From: Cherax quadricarinatus
Taxonomy: Eukaryota > Arthropoda > Malacostraca > Decapoda > Parastacidae
Direction of reading: 5' to 3'
Length of the DNA stretch: 64,000 nt
Assembly (NCBI RefSeq): GCF_038502225.1
Contig: NW_027195551.1
Coordinates: 12,501-76,500, forward strand
Both the position numbers and the translations under genes were made by a program. Shown in pieces: positions 39,070 to 50,710 of this stretch (the stretch's first letter is position 1; every line of letters starts with the position of its first letter). Under the pieces are notes generated by a model that did no database searches, was not told the DNA's origin, and was given only the letters and a program-made list of their open reading frames with translations.

Positions 39070-39385
39070 CCAGAAAGGAGGGCAGTCTGTGACAGAGGAG
39101 AGAGCCTTTGACGTAGAGGAGAGCCTGATGTGGATAGGACACCCTGTGGGGGAGAGAACAGGATGTAACAGAGAGGAGAGGCTACGATGGTAAGGTACCG
39201 GAGAAGACAGGTTGGAACGGAGAGGAAAGGCTGTGACAGAAAAGACAGGCTGCGAGGGAAAGAACAGACTAAGAAGGAAACAACAAGCTGTAACTGATAG
39301 GACAGACTGTGACGGAAAGGAGAAGAGCCTGTGACGGAGAGGACAGGCTGTGACGGCGAGGAAGTAATCGTGTTATGGACAGGAG
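39070..39385. repeat. Degenerate G/A-rich 19-bp-type repeat
   Basis: Irregular units built on ctgtgacggagaggaca and its variants (gagaggagag, ggaaagaacag). They match the monomer of the 39.87-40.57 kb array and the 33.1-33.7 kb region, so this is probably an old decayed part of the same family. Confidence 0.7.
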
Positions 39386-39862
39386 AGGCTCTGAAGACTG
39401 ACTTAGATTATGCTACTGATTCGGGTAGTTTACTGTGCACCCTATATTCATGTTAAGGACGGTAGCATTTGAGCATATAGAAATAAATACCTAGGAAATA
39501 CGTGCTGAACTGATAACAGGAGAACACTTTGGAGTACATTGTACCGGCCATATATTTTTAATGTTATATTTTTTAGGATATCCGTTAGAAATCTTGTATC
39601 ATATTTTAAATAAGATACCTTGATATATCACCTGAAGTATTATACCATCTTTATCTGTATTATTCTAGTGAATAATCAAGAAGATAGTGTCGAAAAAAGT
39701 GACCATAAGATGTTAGGGAGAGAAGTGGAATAGAGATGATGTTGCGGGGGAGACGATGTGGCAGTGAAGAGGTAATGTGACAGACAAAAGAGGTAGTGAC
39801 GGTAGTTACGTCAAATGAGGAGACCCAATAACATAGAGGAGAAACTGTGACATTGAGAGGCT
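39386..39862. other. Spacer inside the G/A-rich repeat territory
   Basis: AT-rich, with a few degenerate gagaggt-type motifs toward 39700-39860. No gene recognised. Confidence 0.4.
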
Positions 39863-40566
39863 GATACGGAGAGGACAGGATGTGGTCGAGAGGACAGACT
39901 GTGGTCGAGAGGACAGACTGTGGTCGAGAGGACAGACTGTGGTCGAGAGGACAGACTGTGGTCGAGAGGACAAACTGTGGTCGAGAGGACAGACTGTGGT
40001 CGAGAGGACAGACTGTGGTCGAGAGGACAAACTGTGGTCGAGAGGACAGACTGTGACCGAGAGAACAAACTGTGACCGAGAGAACAAATTGTGACCGAGA
40101 GAACAAACTGTGACCGAGAGAGCAAACTGTGACCGAGAGGACAGACTGTGACCGAGAGGACACACTGTGGCCGAGAGGACAGACTGTGACCGAGAGGACA
40201 CACTGTGGCCGAGAGGACAGACTGTGGCCGAGAAGACAGACTGTGACGGAGAGGACAGGTTGTAATGGTGAGGACAGGCTGTGAGAGTGAGGACAGGCTG
40301 TGACAGTGAGGACAGGCTGTGACAGTGAGGACAGGCTGTGACAGTGAGGACAGGCTGTGACAGTGAGGACAGGCTGTGACAGTGAGGACAGGCTGTGACA
40401 GTGAGGACAGGCTGTGACAGTGAGGACAGGCTGTGACAGTGAGGACAGGCTGTGACAGTGAGGACAGGCTGTGACAGTGAGGACAGGCTGTGACAGTGAG
40501 GACAGGCTGTGACAGTGAGGACAGGCTGTGACAGTGAGGACAGGCTGTGACAGTGAGGACAAGTTC
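39863..40566. repeat. 19-bp minisatellite in two sub-families, about 36 copies
   Basis: The first half (about 39885-40240) uses gaggacagactgtggtcga and gagaacaaactgtgaccga. The second half (about 40258-40566) uses gaggacaggctgtgacagt, 16 nearly identical copies. The monomer tgtgacggagaggacaggc at the boundary matches the early units of the 33.7-37.2 kb array at 15 of 19 positions. Frames on either strand are by-products. Confidence 0.95.
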
Positions 40567-42535
40567 TGACGGCCAGTATTGAAGTAACTGTAATTATAAT
40601 TAAAGCTGAATGTAAGTAATTAAAAAAAATAGTAATTTTAGTTTAATTTTAAATTAAAAGTAATTTTATGTGTAATTAGCCATTGTCAAGCTTATATCAG
40701 CTTGAAAACTCTTAAAACTGGGGCACTATGATGGACTAATAATGTATTGAAAGTAAATATTTGTCAAGTGGTACATAACTATCATTCTGATGTGTTTTTT
40801 CTTGTTTGGATCATGTCCAGCACTTGTACTGACAAGAGTTGTTTTTTGCTTGTGTGACTAAATTCCTCCCTTAATCATAATCGAAAACTGATGATTGAAT
40901 GCAGTGTTTGGTCAGAAAAACTTTAGTTTTTTATAATTTAATGAGTAACATTTTGAAAACAGGAGGTTATTGAGGAGATTTATAATTTAGTTGACTCTTA
41001 CATTATTTGCGTCTTATTTTAAGCAGTTCCATGAGAGCAAATGGCAAGGAAGGAAAGTAATAGGCAAAAGAGGATAATGGAAATGGAGTTGCTACATCGC
41101 TAGTGTTCTTATCTCCTCTGCTTGTTTTTTAATTAATTTTTTCACCAATGTTATATGAGTGATATTGCTTAACATCATTAATTATGTAATGGTGAATGAG
41201 AAAAATTAGTAATGCAGCATTACGTTGTGCCAGTGTAATATATTTATAAAGACGTCGCTTAGTTCATACAACCAGGCTGTGCTTGTGACGAATTTTTGCT
41301 TCTCATTTTATATCGTAGCGTCTTAGTTTACTTGCAGGTTGTAGCTTGGAGCAACGGTGTATTGAAAACAAATCGAATGGAATCTTCACTGGAAGTATTG
41401 TTATTGAATTTAATATAATTAAATGTTTTCACAATCATTTTAGATCCGTTTTTTACTTCAGTACTTCAGCAAGTTTTATGGGGACAATGTCAGTTTATTT
41501 ATCAACAATCTAATACCAATTAAAGTGTTAGGATCATTTATCGTTTCACTGACATTAAAAATACGAAGCTTCTTCCGTGGTAGTTTTAGCAAGCTAAATC
41601 TCATAACCAGATAGGGATCTAATATGCGCTTTCTACGTCATTCCTGCGTATTCTTAATTTGGCACAATAGGGGGTGTTGTAGCCAGCAATAGCTCTGAAA
41701 GCATTTAGCCTATCTCTGTATTTATTTGGTTGAGGAATGGTACGTTTACTGAAGGCTACATTAACAAGATATACGTAAGATATGCAGTAGCTAATTAGGT
41801 TACCCTAAAACAAATGGATGGGGCATATCGTGTTGCTTGTTATTAAACAATTTATGCTCTTAATTCTCATAAAAGATCTATGTTGCTTTTTCACATACAG
41901 TTTTCAGCAAGTTTGTCGTTTATTATTACTGATACTCCTACGTCCATCACTCCGATGGGCTCAGTTCTGATTTTCTCAGTTTCTGATATGCAATATGTGT
42001 TTATGTTATATAGTAATGATTATCCATCTCATAGTACAAACAACAGGTTAAGTTGTCCTCTCTACATTAAAAATAAAATATAACACACAACAACGGGAAA
42101 AATATAAATATAAGATATAGGCCACTCAGCGCCATAGAAATAGTTATGTGAGATTTGTCACTATGTGACTGACGTTACAAAAGTGCATAATTGCTAGTGA
42201 TTAAGAGAATGGGCGGTAATCTGAGAACATATGAATGAGACTAACACTTAGAATGGAGGCCAGGGTGAGATAGAGGTGAGAGAGAAGGTATTAATTAAGG
42301 AATGGTGGGGGGGGGATAAGTGCATCATGAGAGGGTGGCCAAATGGGAAGGGCTAGAGGTGGATGAGTAGAGTCTTTGTAAGGAAAGGGAAGTGGAAGAG
42401 GAAGGTGAGCTGGAGATGACGCAAAGGTAAAAGGAAGGAGGGGGCGAGTTGCCAATGGAAATGGAGAAATGGAATCGTTAGGGAGGAGGTGATCTAGAGG
42501 GAGTATATAGTTTCTGTCCTAACAATAAATATCTG
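40567..42535. other. Long unassigned AT-rich segment
   Basis: About 2 kb with no recognisable coding frame, tandem repeat or transposon protein. A 67-codon plus frame (41880-42083) has no recognisable motif. G-rich low-complexity sequence occurs around 42300-42490. Confidence 0.4.
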
Positions 42536-42612
42536 CTGTTCCCTGGATCCCCAAGGGTTTAGCGCTTCTGTAAATATTAATAATTAATAAATAAAATAAT
42601 AATAATAGAGAA
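42536..42612 (+). mobile_element. Possible SINE-like fragment with A/T-rich tail
   Basis: The block ctggatccccaagggtttag followed by cgcttctg and a taataat tail resembles an interspersed repeat I remember from decapod genomes. Only one copy is in this window, so this rests on memory. Confidence 0.3.
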
Positions 42613-43555
42613 GAACGGGGATAGCATAGTGAGGTGTGGTTGTGGGGAGGTGGCTTGGGGAGGTGGCTTGGGGAGGTGGCGTGGAGAGTGGGCTAGTAGA
42701 GGTAGGAGAGAGGACTGACGACCCAAAACAGCACTGAACTCAGTAAGTACATCTTTGGCGCAAGTTATTGTGTCGTTACCGGCAGCAATTGGAATAATTA
42801 GTACGACTTTCGGTGCAGTGCTCAAGTGTGTATTCAATAAGCCGAGTATAAAGGGAGAAAGCTCTAGCGCCTCGCCGCGCCTTCACAACCTTACTCGAAC
42901 TGGACAGTTGGTCTCTGACCTTTTAAACTCTAGATTATCTACTTCTGAATTCATGTAAGAAGTCTGATTCTATTACGTCATCATGCAGCTCATTCTGCTG
43001 GTTCACAACCCATAACCAGTTTTGGAGGTCACAACCCCTCTGGTTGTCAAAATAATTTCTCGCATCCCTCATCAAGAAAAACAGTAACTAAGGACATTAT
43101 ATATGTTTTATGTACTGAGAAAATACTAGTGTTAGTATTAATAATACAGTCTATAGGAAACTAGTCTTTGCTGGATTCGGTTTAAACTTTTTTCTTTTGT
43201 TACCTCTCTGTTTAAGGAAAATGTTATAAAAATAGTTTTAATAGGTATTAATTACATTTAGCTTCGTCTGAGTTTGATAAATAATTTTTCTCGGCAAATT
43301 TTATCCTTTTTAATAGTTGTCTACTTACATTAGTTCATAAACAATACAAAAATCGTTTTTTGGATTGTAAGCTGCCACCTCGTACACACATGATTACAGT
43401 AGGTCGAGATGTCTGTAAAATCAAGTTTACTTTTTATGGCATTTTAAGCTATTATATCACAATATATCTGTTAAGCCTTTAACTATTCACAACATTTTAG
43501 ATATTTCCTGATGCAGTTATGCCATCTTTGTTCTCAAATAGTATTTAGCAATTCT
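42613..43555. other. Unassigned segment
   Basis: A small tandem tract, ggaggtggcttgggg, at about 42640-42690, otherwise AT-rich. A 67-codon frame at 42755-42958 (plus) and an 86-codon one opposite have no recognisable domain. Confidence 0.35.
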
Positions 43556-43687
43556 TGTCGTAAGAGGCGACTAAAAGGCAACAGGCGTGTAACCGTTACT
43601 TCTGTATAAATTACTTAATTTAATAAGAAAAACTTTAATTTTTTCGTCTTTGGTAGCCCTGCCTTGATGGGATACAGCCATATAGTC

Positions 43688-43690
<3 letters not shown>
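43556..43690 (+). mobile_element. Short internally deleted RTE-related copy
   Basis: It starts with gtcgtaagaggcgactaaaa and tctgtataaattact, matching the leader just before the RTE frame (44083-44165). It then passes directly into gccctgccttgatgggatac, similar to the RTE 3' tail (cctgcctcggtgggagacgg). The coding part is absent. It ends in a (TA)n tract at about 43690-43759. Confidence 0.6.

Positions 43691-43759
<69 letters not shown>
43691..43759. repeat. (TA)n microsatellite
   Basis: Pure TA repeat between the short RTE-related copy and the leader of the long one. Confidence 0.97.
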
Positions 43760-43762
<3 letters not shown>

Positions 43763-46700
43763 GTAGTAGGTTGGTAGACAGCAACCACCCAGGGAAGTAC
43801 TACCGTCCTGCCAGATGACTGTGAAACAAAAACCTGTAACTGTTTTGCATGATGGTAGGATTGCTGGTTTCTTTTTCTGTCTCATAAACACGCTAGATAA
43901 CAGGGATATCTTGCTACTCCTACTTACACTTTGGTCACACTTCACAGACACGCACATGCATATATATATATACATACATCTAGGTTTTTCTCCTTTTTCT
44001 AAATAGCTCTTGTTCTTTTTTATTTCTTCTATTGTCCATGGGGAAGTGGAAAAGAATCTTTCCTCCGTAAGCCATGCGTGTCGTATGAGGCGACTAAAAT
44101 GCCGGGAGCAATGGGCTAGTAACCCCTTCTCCTGTATACATTTACTAAAAAAGAGAAGAAGAAAAACTTTATAAAATTGGGATGCTTAAATGTGCGTGGA
44201 TGTAGTGCGGATGACAAGAAACAGATGATTGCTGATGTTATGAATGAAAAGAAGTTGGATGTCCTGGCTCTAAGCGAAACAAAGCTGAAGGGGGTAGGAG
44301 AATTTCAGTGGGGGGAAATAAATGGGATTAAATCTGGAGTGTCTGAGAGAGTTAGAGCAAAGGAAGGGGTAGCAGTAATGTTAAATGATCAGTTATGGAA
44401 GGAGAAAAGAGAATATGAATGTGTAAATTCAAGAATTATGTGGATTAAAGTAAAGGTTGGATGCGAGAAGTGGGTCATAATAAGCGTGTATGCACCTGGA
44501 GAAGAGAGGAATGCAGAGGAGAGAGAGAGATTTTGGGAGATGTTAAGTGAATGTATAGGAGCCTTTGAACCAAGTGAGAGAGTAATTGTGGTAGGGGACC
44601 TGAATGCTAAAGTAGGAGAAACTTTTAGAGAGGGTGTGGTAGGTAAGTTTGGGGTGCCAGGTGTAAATGATAATGGGAGCCCTTTGATTGAACTTTGTAT
44701 AGAAAGGGGTTTAGTTATAGGTAATACATATTTTAAGAAAAAGAGGATAAATAAGTATACACGATATGATGTAGGGCGAAATGACAGTAGTTTGTTGGAT
44801 TATGTATTGGTAGATAAAAGACTGTTGAGTAGACTTCAGGATGTACATGTTTATAGAGGGGCCACAGATATATCAGATCACTTTCTAGTTGTAGCTACAC
44901 TGAGAGTAAAAGGTAGATGGGATACAAGGAGAATAGAAGCATCAGGGAAGAGAGAGGTGAAGGTTTATAAACTAAAAGAGGAGGCAGTTAGGGTAAGATA
45001 TAAACAGCTATTGGAGGATAGATGGGCTAATGAGAGCATAGGCAATGGGGTCGAAGAGGTATGGGGTAGGTTTAAAAATGTAGTGTTAGAGTGTTCATCA
45101 GAAGTTTGTGGTTACAGGAAAGTGGGTGCAGGAGGGAAGAGGAGTGATTGGTGGAATGATGATGTAAAGAGAGTAGTAAGGGAGAAAAAGTTAGCATATG
45201 AGAAGTTTTTACAAAGTAGAAGTGATGCAAGGAGGGAAGAGTATATGGAGAAAAAGAGAGAGGTTAAGAGAGTGGTGAAGCAATGTAAAAAGAGAGCAAA
45301 TGAGAGAGTGGGTGAGATGTTATCAACAAATTTTGTTGAAAATAAGAAAAAGTTTTGGAGTGAGATTAACAAGTTAAGAAAGCCTAGAGAACAAATGGAT
45401 TTGTCAGTTAAAAATAGGAGAGGAGAGTTATTAAATGGAAAGTTAGAGGTATTGGGAAGATGGAGGGAATATTTTGAGGAATTGTTAAATGTTGATGAAG
45501 ATAGGGAAGCTGTGATTTCGTGTATAGGGCAAGGAGGAATAACATCTTGTAGGAGTGAGGAAGAGCCAGTTGTGAGTGTGGGGGAAGTTCGTGAGGCAGT
45601 AGGTAAAATGAAAGGGGGTAAGGCAGCCGGGATTGATGGGATAAAGATAGAAATGTTAAAAGCAGGTGGGGATATAGTTTTGGAGTGGTTGGTGCAATTA
45701 TTTAATAAATGTATGGAAGAGGGTAAGGTACCTAGGGATTGGCAGAGAGCATGCATAGTTCCTTTGTATAAAGGCAAAGGGGATAAAAGAGAGTGCAAAA
45801 ATTATAGGGGGATAAGTCTGTTGAGTGTACCTGGTAAAGTGTATGGTAGAGTTATAATTGAAAGAATTAAGAGTAAGACGGAGAATAGGATAGCAGATGA
45901 ACAAGGAGGCTTTAGGAAAGGTAGGGGGTATGTGGACCAGGTGTTTACAGTGAAACATATAAGTGAACAGTATTTAGATAAGGCTAAAGAGGTCTTTGTG
46001 GCATTTATGGATTTGGAAAAGGCGTATGACAGGGTGGATAGGGGGGCAATGTGGCAGATGTTGCAAGTGTATGGTGTAGGAGGTAGGTTACTGAAAGCAG
46101 TGAAGAGTTTTTACGAGGATAGTGAGGCTCAAGTTAGAGTATGTAGGAAAGAGGGAAATTTTTTCCCAGTAAAAGTAGGCCTTAGACAAGGATGTGTGAT
46201 GTCACCGTGGTTGTTTAATATATTTATAGATGGGGTTGTAAGAGAAGTAAATGCGAGGGTCTTGGCAAGAGGCGTGGAGTTAAAAGATAAAGAATCACAC
46301 ACAAAGTGGGAGTTGTCACAGCTGCTCTTTGCTGATGACACTGTGCTCTTGGGAGATTCTGAAGAGAAGCTGCAGAGATTGGTGGATGAATTTGGTAGGG
46401 TGTGCAAAAGAAGAAAATTAAAGGTGAATACAGGAAAGAGTAAGGTTATGAGGATAACAAAAAGATTAGGTGATGAAAGATTGAATATCAGATTGGAGGG
46501 AGAGAGTATGGAGGAGGTGAACGTATTCAGATATTTGGGAGTGGACGTGTCAGCGGATGGGTCTATGAAAGATGAGGTGAATCATAGAATTGATGAGGGA
46601 AAAAGAGTGAGTGGTGCACTTAGGAGTCTGTGGAGACAAAGAACTTTGTCCTTGGAGGCAAAGAGGGGAATGTATGAGAGTATAGTTTTACCAACGCTCT

Positions 46701-47198
46701 TATATGGGTGTGAAGCGTGGGTGATGAATGTTGCAGCGAGGAGAAGGCTGGAGGCAGTGGAGATGTCATGTCTGAGGGCAATGTGTGGTGTGAATATAAT
46801 GCAGAGAATTCGTAGTTTGGAAGTTAGGAGGAGGTGCGGGATTACCAAAACTGTTGTCCAGAGGGCTGAGGAAGGGTTGTTGAGGTGGTTCGGACATGTA
46901 GAGAGAATGGAGCGAAACAGAATGACTTCAAGAGTGTATCAGTCTGTAGTGGAAGGAAGGCGGGGTAGGGGTCGGCCTAGGAAGGGTTGGAGGGAGGGGG
47001 TAAAGGAGGTTTTGTGTGCGAGGGGCTTGGACTTCCAGCAGGCATGCGTGAGCGTGTTTGATAGGAGTGAATGGAGACAAATGGTTTTTAATACTTGACG
47101 TGCTGTTGGAGTGTGAGCAAAGTAACATTTATGAAGGGATTCAGGGAAACCGGCAGGCCGGACTTGAGTCCTGGAGATGGGAAGTACATAATAAAAAA
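43760..47198 (+). mobile_element. RTE-type LINE with uninterrupted ORF (copy 1)
   Basis: It consists of a leader (about 43760-44176), a 973-codon endonuclease-RT frame (44177-47098), a short 3' untranslated part (gtgctgttggagtgtgagca, agggattcagggaaaccggc, gacttgagtcctgg) and an A/T-rich end running into (TA)n. The 3' tail is shorter than that of copy 2 at 57951-59574, whose extra tail sequence appears alone at 31457-31590. The lack of stops over 2.9 kb suggests recent insertion. Confidence 0.88.
44177..47098 (+). CDS. RTE-type LINE endonuclease / reverse transcriptase, 973 codons, open
   Basis: A single protein that nicks target DNA and reverse-transcribes its own RNA. The endonuclease comes first: LNVRG near residue 4, LSETKLKG with catalytic Glu at about 34, [10 protein letters not shown] with Asp at about 141, LDYVLVDKR, and SDHFLV with Asp 234 and His 235. 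A basic linker (about 240-440) follows. The RT shows [27 protein letters not shown] (Asp 612), [15 protein letters not shown] and [10 protein letters not shown] (Asp 720 and 721), all intact. The C-terminal part has LLYGCEAW and [11 protein letters not shown]. The frame begins with TTG and stays open back to a stop at 44120 with no upstream ATG, so translation may start at an internal ATG such as 44224. It otherwise appears complete, ending in TGA. Activity is possible but not shown. Confidence 0.9.
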   Translation: MGCLNVRGCSADDKKQMIADVMNEKKLDVLALSETKLKGVGEFQWGEINGIKSGVSERVRAKEGVAVMLNDQLWKEKREYECVNSRIMWIKVKVGCEKWVIISVYAPGEERNAEERERFWEMLSECIGAFEPSERVIVVGDLNAKVGETFREGVVGKFGVPGVNDNGSPLIELCIERGLVIGNTYFKKKRINKYTRYDVGRNDSSLLDYVLVDKRLLSRLQDVHVYRGATDISDHFLVVATLRVKGRWDTRRIEASGKREVKVYKLKEEAVRVRYKQLLEDRWANESIGNGVEEVWGRFKNVVLECSSEVCGYRKVGAGGKRSDWWNDDVKRVVREKKLAYEKFLQSRSDARREEYMEKKREVKRVVKQCKKRANERVGEMLSTNFVENKKKFWSEINKLRKPREQMDLSVKNRRGELLNGKLEVLGRWREYFEELLNVDEDREAVISCIGQGGITSCRSEEEPVVSVGEVREAVGKMKGGKAAGIDGIKIEMLKAGGDIVLEWLVQLFNKCMEEGKVPRDWQRACIVPLYKGKGDKRECKNYRGISLLSVPGKVYGRVIIERIKSKTENRIADEQGGFRKGRGYVDQVFTVKHISEQYLDKAKEVFVAFMDLEKAYDRVDRGAMWQMLQVYGVGGRLLKAVKSFYEDSEAQVRVCRKEGNFFPVKVGLRQGCVMSPWLFNIFIDGVVREVNARVLARGVELKDKESHTKWELSQLLFADDTVLLGDSEEKLQRLVDEFGRVCKRRKLKVNTGKSKVMRITKRLGDERLNIRLEGESMEEVNVFRYLGVDVSADGSMKDEVNHRIDEGKRVSGALRSLWRQRTLSLEAKRGMYESIVLPTLLYGCEAWVMNVAARRRLEAVEMSCLRAMCGVNIMQRIRSLEVRRRCGITKTVVQRAEEGLLRWFGHVERMERNRMTSRVYQSVVEGRRGRGRPRKGWREGVKEVLCARGLDFQQACVSVFDRSEWRQMVFNT

Positions 47199-47385
<187 letters not shown>

Positions 47386-47519
47386 GATGGTGAACAGAAG
47401 AACACCTCATTTAATAGTGTGAGCATGGTGATGAGTGTGCCAAATGGCGAGGTTTTTTTCTAAATGGAACAATAAGTGTATAACAATTAGCAAAAGTTAG
47501 TCAGTGATGTGCATCTTGA
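47386..47519. other. Short unassigned spacer
   Basis: No recognisable feature. Confidence 0.4.
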
Positions 47520-47739
47520 GCGAACAAACAGGGCCATCCCTCCCCCCCCTATCCCTGATCAACTCCCCTCATCCCAGCCTAGGACCACTGACTTCCTGAC
47601 CAAGGGGGATGCCGTTTAGAGCCCCACCAATTACAAGTTCCGCCGCTCGCTACTCCCCCAGCCTCATCCCCCATGCATCCCCGCTGTCCTTCACCCGTCA
47701 CCCAACAGCTGGCGCCCTCCCACCCCCACGATATCAGCA

Positions 47740-48915
47740 ATGTCACAAGTAGTCGCGGGTTCCCAGGAATCTTCACGACAGAGCCAAAGCTGTCGTCCAC
47801 GAGGCATCTGCCGGGTGTGCCACAGGGAATGTGTACTCAATCCCACAACTGGCAACATCTGTGCACACAATGGATGTCTCTCCAGGAGAGCTCCAAATGA
47901 GAACAACCAACAGCCTCCCCCAGCAGACAGCGCTGAGAACTACCGTGACTTCACCTCTACAGAGGACCTCAAATCTGCAATCAAATTAACATCCACCAGG
48001 ACTCTGACACACATCCCCAAAGCAGCTCGCCCTAAAGCTGTTAGCAAATTCACTGACCTTCTGAAGAAAGTCAACGATGCTCCTTCAAACAACAGATCCT
48101 GGCACAACTTGCTGCTTTTTGGCAATGCCTGTTTGACTGTCCCACCAAGGAGGGATAAGTCACTAGCAACACATGTTATTAGGGCAATAAATGCTTTCCC
48201 AAGGGATGACAACCTCGTTCGTCTCTCCCCTAGGGCGACAAACACCCGCTGGGCAAATGCCAACAACAGGACACCCGACGCCTCAAAAATCAGAGCCCAA
48301 ATTAGCAAAAAAATAGAAGAGGGTAACACTATTGGAGCTCTGAGGCTTATAACCAGTGAGGATACCATCGCTCCCAAGGACGTAAGCACGGCGCAAGCTC
48401 TGAAGGACAAACATCCACCCAGGGCTCCCAGTACCAACATTGACCTCCCTGACATTGCAGCAGGCGAAGAACATCTAACCTTACAGGATGCTGATGTGTA
48501 TAAAGCTGCTATGTCATTTCCACAGGGCTGAGCAGGAGGTTTCACCGGTTTAAGGCCTCAACACTTAAAACAAATACTCAATCCAGCACTTGGTGAGGTT
48601 TGAGAGAGGCTGCTGTCTGAACTCACCAAATTTTCCAACCTGTGCCTGGCTGGGAGCGTCCCGGAGGCCATCAGACCCCTTTTCTTTGGTGCCTCATTGT
48701 GTGCCCTCCGGAAAAAGGATGGCGGAATCAGGCCCATTGCAGTGGGTAACACCCTTCGGCGCCTAATCGCCAAGGCTGCAGTAAGAAGGGTGAGTCAAGA
48801 GGCTGCTGCAACGCTGAAACCAACTCAGCTCGGTTTCGGCGTTCAACAGGGCTGTGAAGCAGCTGTCCACGCAGCACGAGTATATATCAAAAACATGTCC
48901 GATGAAAAAGTCTGC
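47740..48915 (+). pseudogene. R2-like LINE N-terminal part and start of RT, two in-frame stops
   Basis: It starts at ATG 47740 and is open for 263 codons to a TGA at 48529. Near residue 23 is CRVCHRECVLNPTTGNICAH followed by NGC, a zinc-binding-like Cys/His cluster that could contact DNA. The same frame continues past the TGA through RPQHLKQILNP to a second TGA at 48601, then through ERLLSELTKFSN, LCALRKKDGGIRPIAVGNTL and LGFGVQQGCEAAVHAARV (early RT blocks). Both stops are single UGA codons in otherwise conserved context. Reading ends near 48915, where a deletion removes the next RT motif. Confidence 0.75.
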
Positions 48916-49840
48916 TCTCCAAGCAGTTTATAGAAACTTCCCTTCCCTTTATCCCTTCATAGAATCGTGTTATAGTGTGACTTCCAAGCTATTGTTTGGG
49001 GACCATGAAATTGACTCATGTGAGGGCGTGCAACAGGGGGACCCTCTCGCCCCCTTTCTATTTTGTTTGGTCATCAAGGAAGTCACGGAAGCACTCTCCA
49101 GCGAGCTCAATATCTGGTTCCTGGACGATGGTACCCTAGCGGGCACAACAGAATCTCTCCTAGAGGACATCAGTAAAATTAAAGACATGGGAGAAAGTCT
49201 GGGCCTTTCTTTAAACTCCACCAAATGTGAAATAGTTTTTACCAATCAACAGATGATCCAGAATATTAGTGCCGTTTTACCAGGAGCACGAGCCATTGAT
49301 CCAGCCAATAGCACTCTCCTTGGTGCTTCTCTTGGGTCCAATGCCATCGATCTGATCCTAGAGAAAAAAGTCTCAGTTCTCCGGACGATGGAAAGGAGGA
49401 TGAAAGACATTGACACACACACGATGCCTTCTACCTACTCACCAGGTGCCTGTCAATCCCAAAACTTACCTACTTTCTGAGATGCTCCCCAGCCTTCAGC
49501 AGTCCAAAACTCAAGGAATATAACTCTCTCCTTAAGACCATGCTAGAGAGTGTATTGAATCTTTCCCTTGAAGATGGACAGTGGTTGCAAGCCTCACTTC
49601 CGGTCAGGCTTGGAGGGCTAGGAGTACGCAGATCCTCCCAGATTGCTCTACCAGCTTTCCTATCCTCTTCCATAGCATCAAACGAGTTGATAAGACAAAT
49701 TCTTCCTGATACCCTCAGCGACTCAGCAGGAATAGAAGACCCTGGCTATGCCAGTGCCATCACTGAATGGGAGACTCTTGCTGCTCCAGCACCAAACCCT
49801 AGTGCAGCACTGGCTCACAGTCAAGCTGGGATGGCCTGAT
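48854..49840 (+). pseudogene. R2-like LINE RT catalytic region, motif A deleted, frameshifted
   Basis: After the junction near 48915 the frame gives ALQAVYRNFPSLYPFIESCY, EGVQQGDPLAPFLFCL (motif B) and NIWFLDDGTLAG (catalytic FxDD box, here FLDD), then LNSTKCEIVF. The motif A aspartate block expected just before ALQAVYRN is absent, so RT activity is lost. A frameshift near 49415, in an acacacac run, moves the reading to another frame that continues through LTRCLSIPKLTYFLRC and LVRLGGLGVRRSS-like sequence to a stop at 49837. Minus frames are shadows. Confidence 0.75.
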
Positions 49841-49850
49841 CGCTGAAAAG

Positions 49851-50633
49851 GTGCTTGCCAACATGCTCTGGGTTACAACTTCAGATAGGGAGATTGCCCG
49901 TCACCAGGCTGTGAGCGCACATCACTCCGGGGACTTCCTCCAAACAGTTCCCATATTGGCAATGGGAACGCGACTTGATCCTAAGACCCTCCGTATTGCA
50001 GTGGCTCTGCGCTTTGCTGCCCCAATTCACACAGAATATGCGTGTATTTGCAGCGAAGCGCAAGTAGACCAATACGGTCTACATGGTCTTAACTGTTCCA
50101 AAACCAAGGACTGGCATGCAAGACACAATGAGGTCAATGACATCATTAAGAGAACCCTTGCTACAGCTGGATGCCCTGCCGAGAGGGAGCCACGATCCCT
50201 TGCAGCAAACAATACCCACAACCCAGCAAACCGCCCCGACGGGATCACCATCTATCCTTTGAAGAATGGCAAGCTCTTAGCATGGGACTATACCTGTGTG
50301 TCCACACTGGCTGACACCTATATCCATCACAGTGTGGGGCGACAGGGAGGAGCTGCTGACCACAGGGAGGAGTACAAGATCAGCAAGTACAGGGACATTA
50401 GCCAACAGTATCAATTTGTCCCAGTGGGATCAGAGACCTTGGGATCATGGGGAAAAAATAACACACGTTTCCTTAAAGAATTGGGATCCAGACTCATCGA
50501 CACCACCAGGGACCCAAGGGCAGCCGCTTTCATGTTCCAGCACCTCAGCGTCGCCATCCAGAGGGGAAATGCTTGCTACATTCTTGGCTCACGTCCAGCC
50601 TCGGAGGAGCTGGAGGAAATTCATAATCTTTGA
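49851..50633 (+). pseudogene. Restriction-like endonuclease domain of the R2-like LINE
   Basis: The frame (260 codons) continues the element after another frameshift near 49840. Motifs: GTRLDPKTLRIAVALRFAAP, then CICSEAQVDQYGLHGLNC (CCHC zinc motif), RHNEVNDIIKRTL (the RH...N region seen in this endonuclease class), and RPDGITIYP followed about 12 residues later by LLAWDYTCV, fitting a PD-(D/E)XK nuclease. It would cleave the target site for primed reverse transcription. It looks undamaged internally but is uncoupled from an intact RT. The stop is TGA at 50631. Confidence 0.78.
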
Positions 50634-50710
50634 TACATTGTGCCATTGTATTCATGTTTGTTTTTTCTGTAAATGTATTCTGTTTATTAATAAATGTTCA
50701 CATAGAATAT

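Larger units (their letters stand above)
47520..50710 (+). mobile_element. Decayed LINE with restriction-like endonuclease (R2-like group)
   Basis: The order is a GC-rich 5' region (47520-47739), an N-terminal Cys/His region, an RT with an FLDD box, and a C-terminal restriction-like endonuclease. An AATAAA signal follows at 50689-50694. The C-terminal endonuclease and single-ORF layout distinguish it from the other LINEs here, which have N-terminal endonucleases. In-frame stops, a deletion and two frameshifts make it inactive. The exact clade (R2, NeSL, Hero, Utopia and others) cannot be set by eye. Confidence 0.8.

Noticed and set aside
42755..42958. A 67-codon frame with a possible N-terminal hydrophobic stretch
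   Set aside because: Too short, no family motif, and another frame overlaps on the opposite strand; it cannot be told from chance.
45112..46848. Minus-strand frames of 66-228 codons opposite the RTE ORF
   Set aside because: They are shadows of the plus-strand endonuclease-RT frame, whose motifs are unambiguous.
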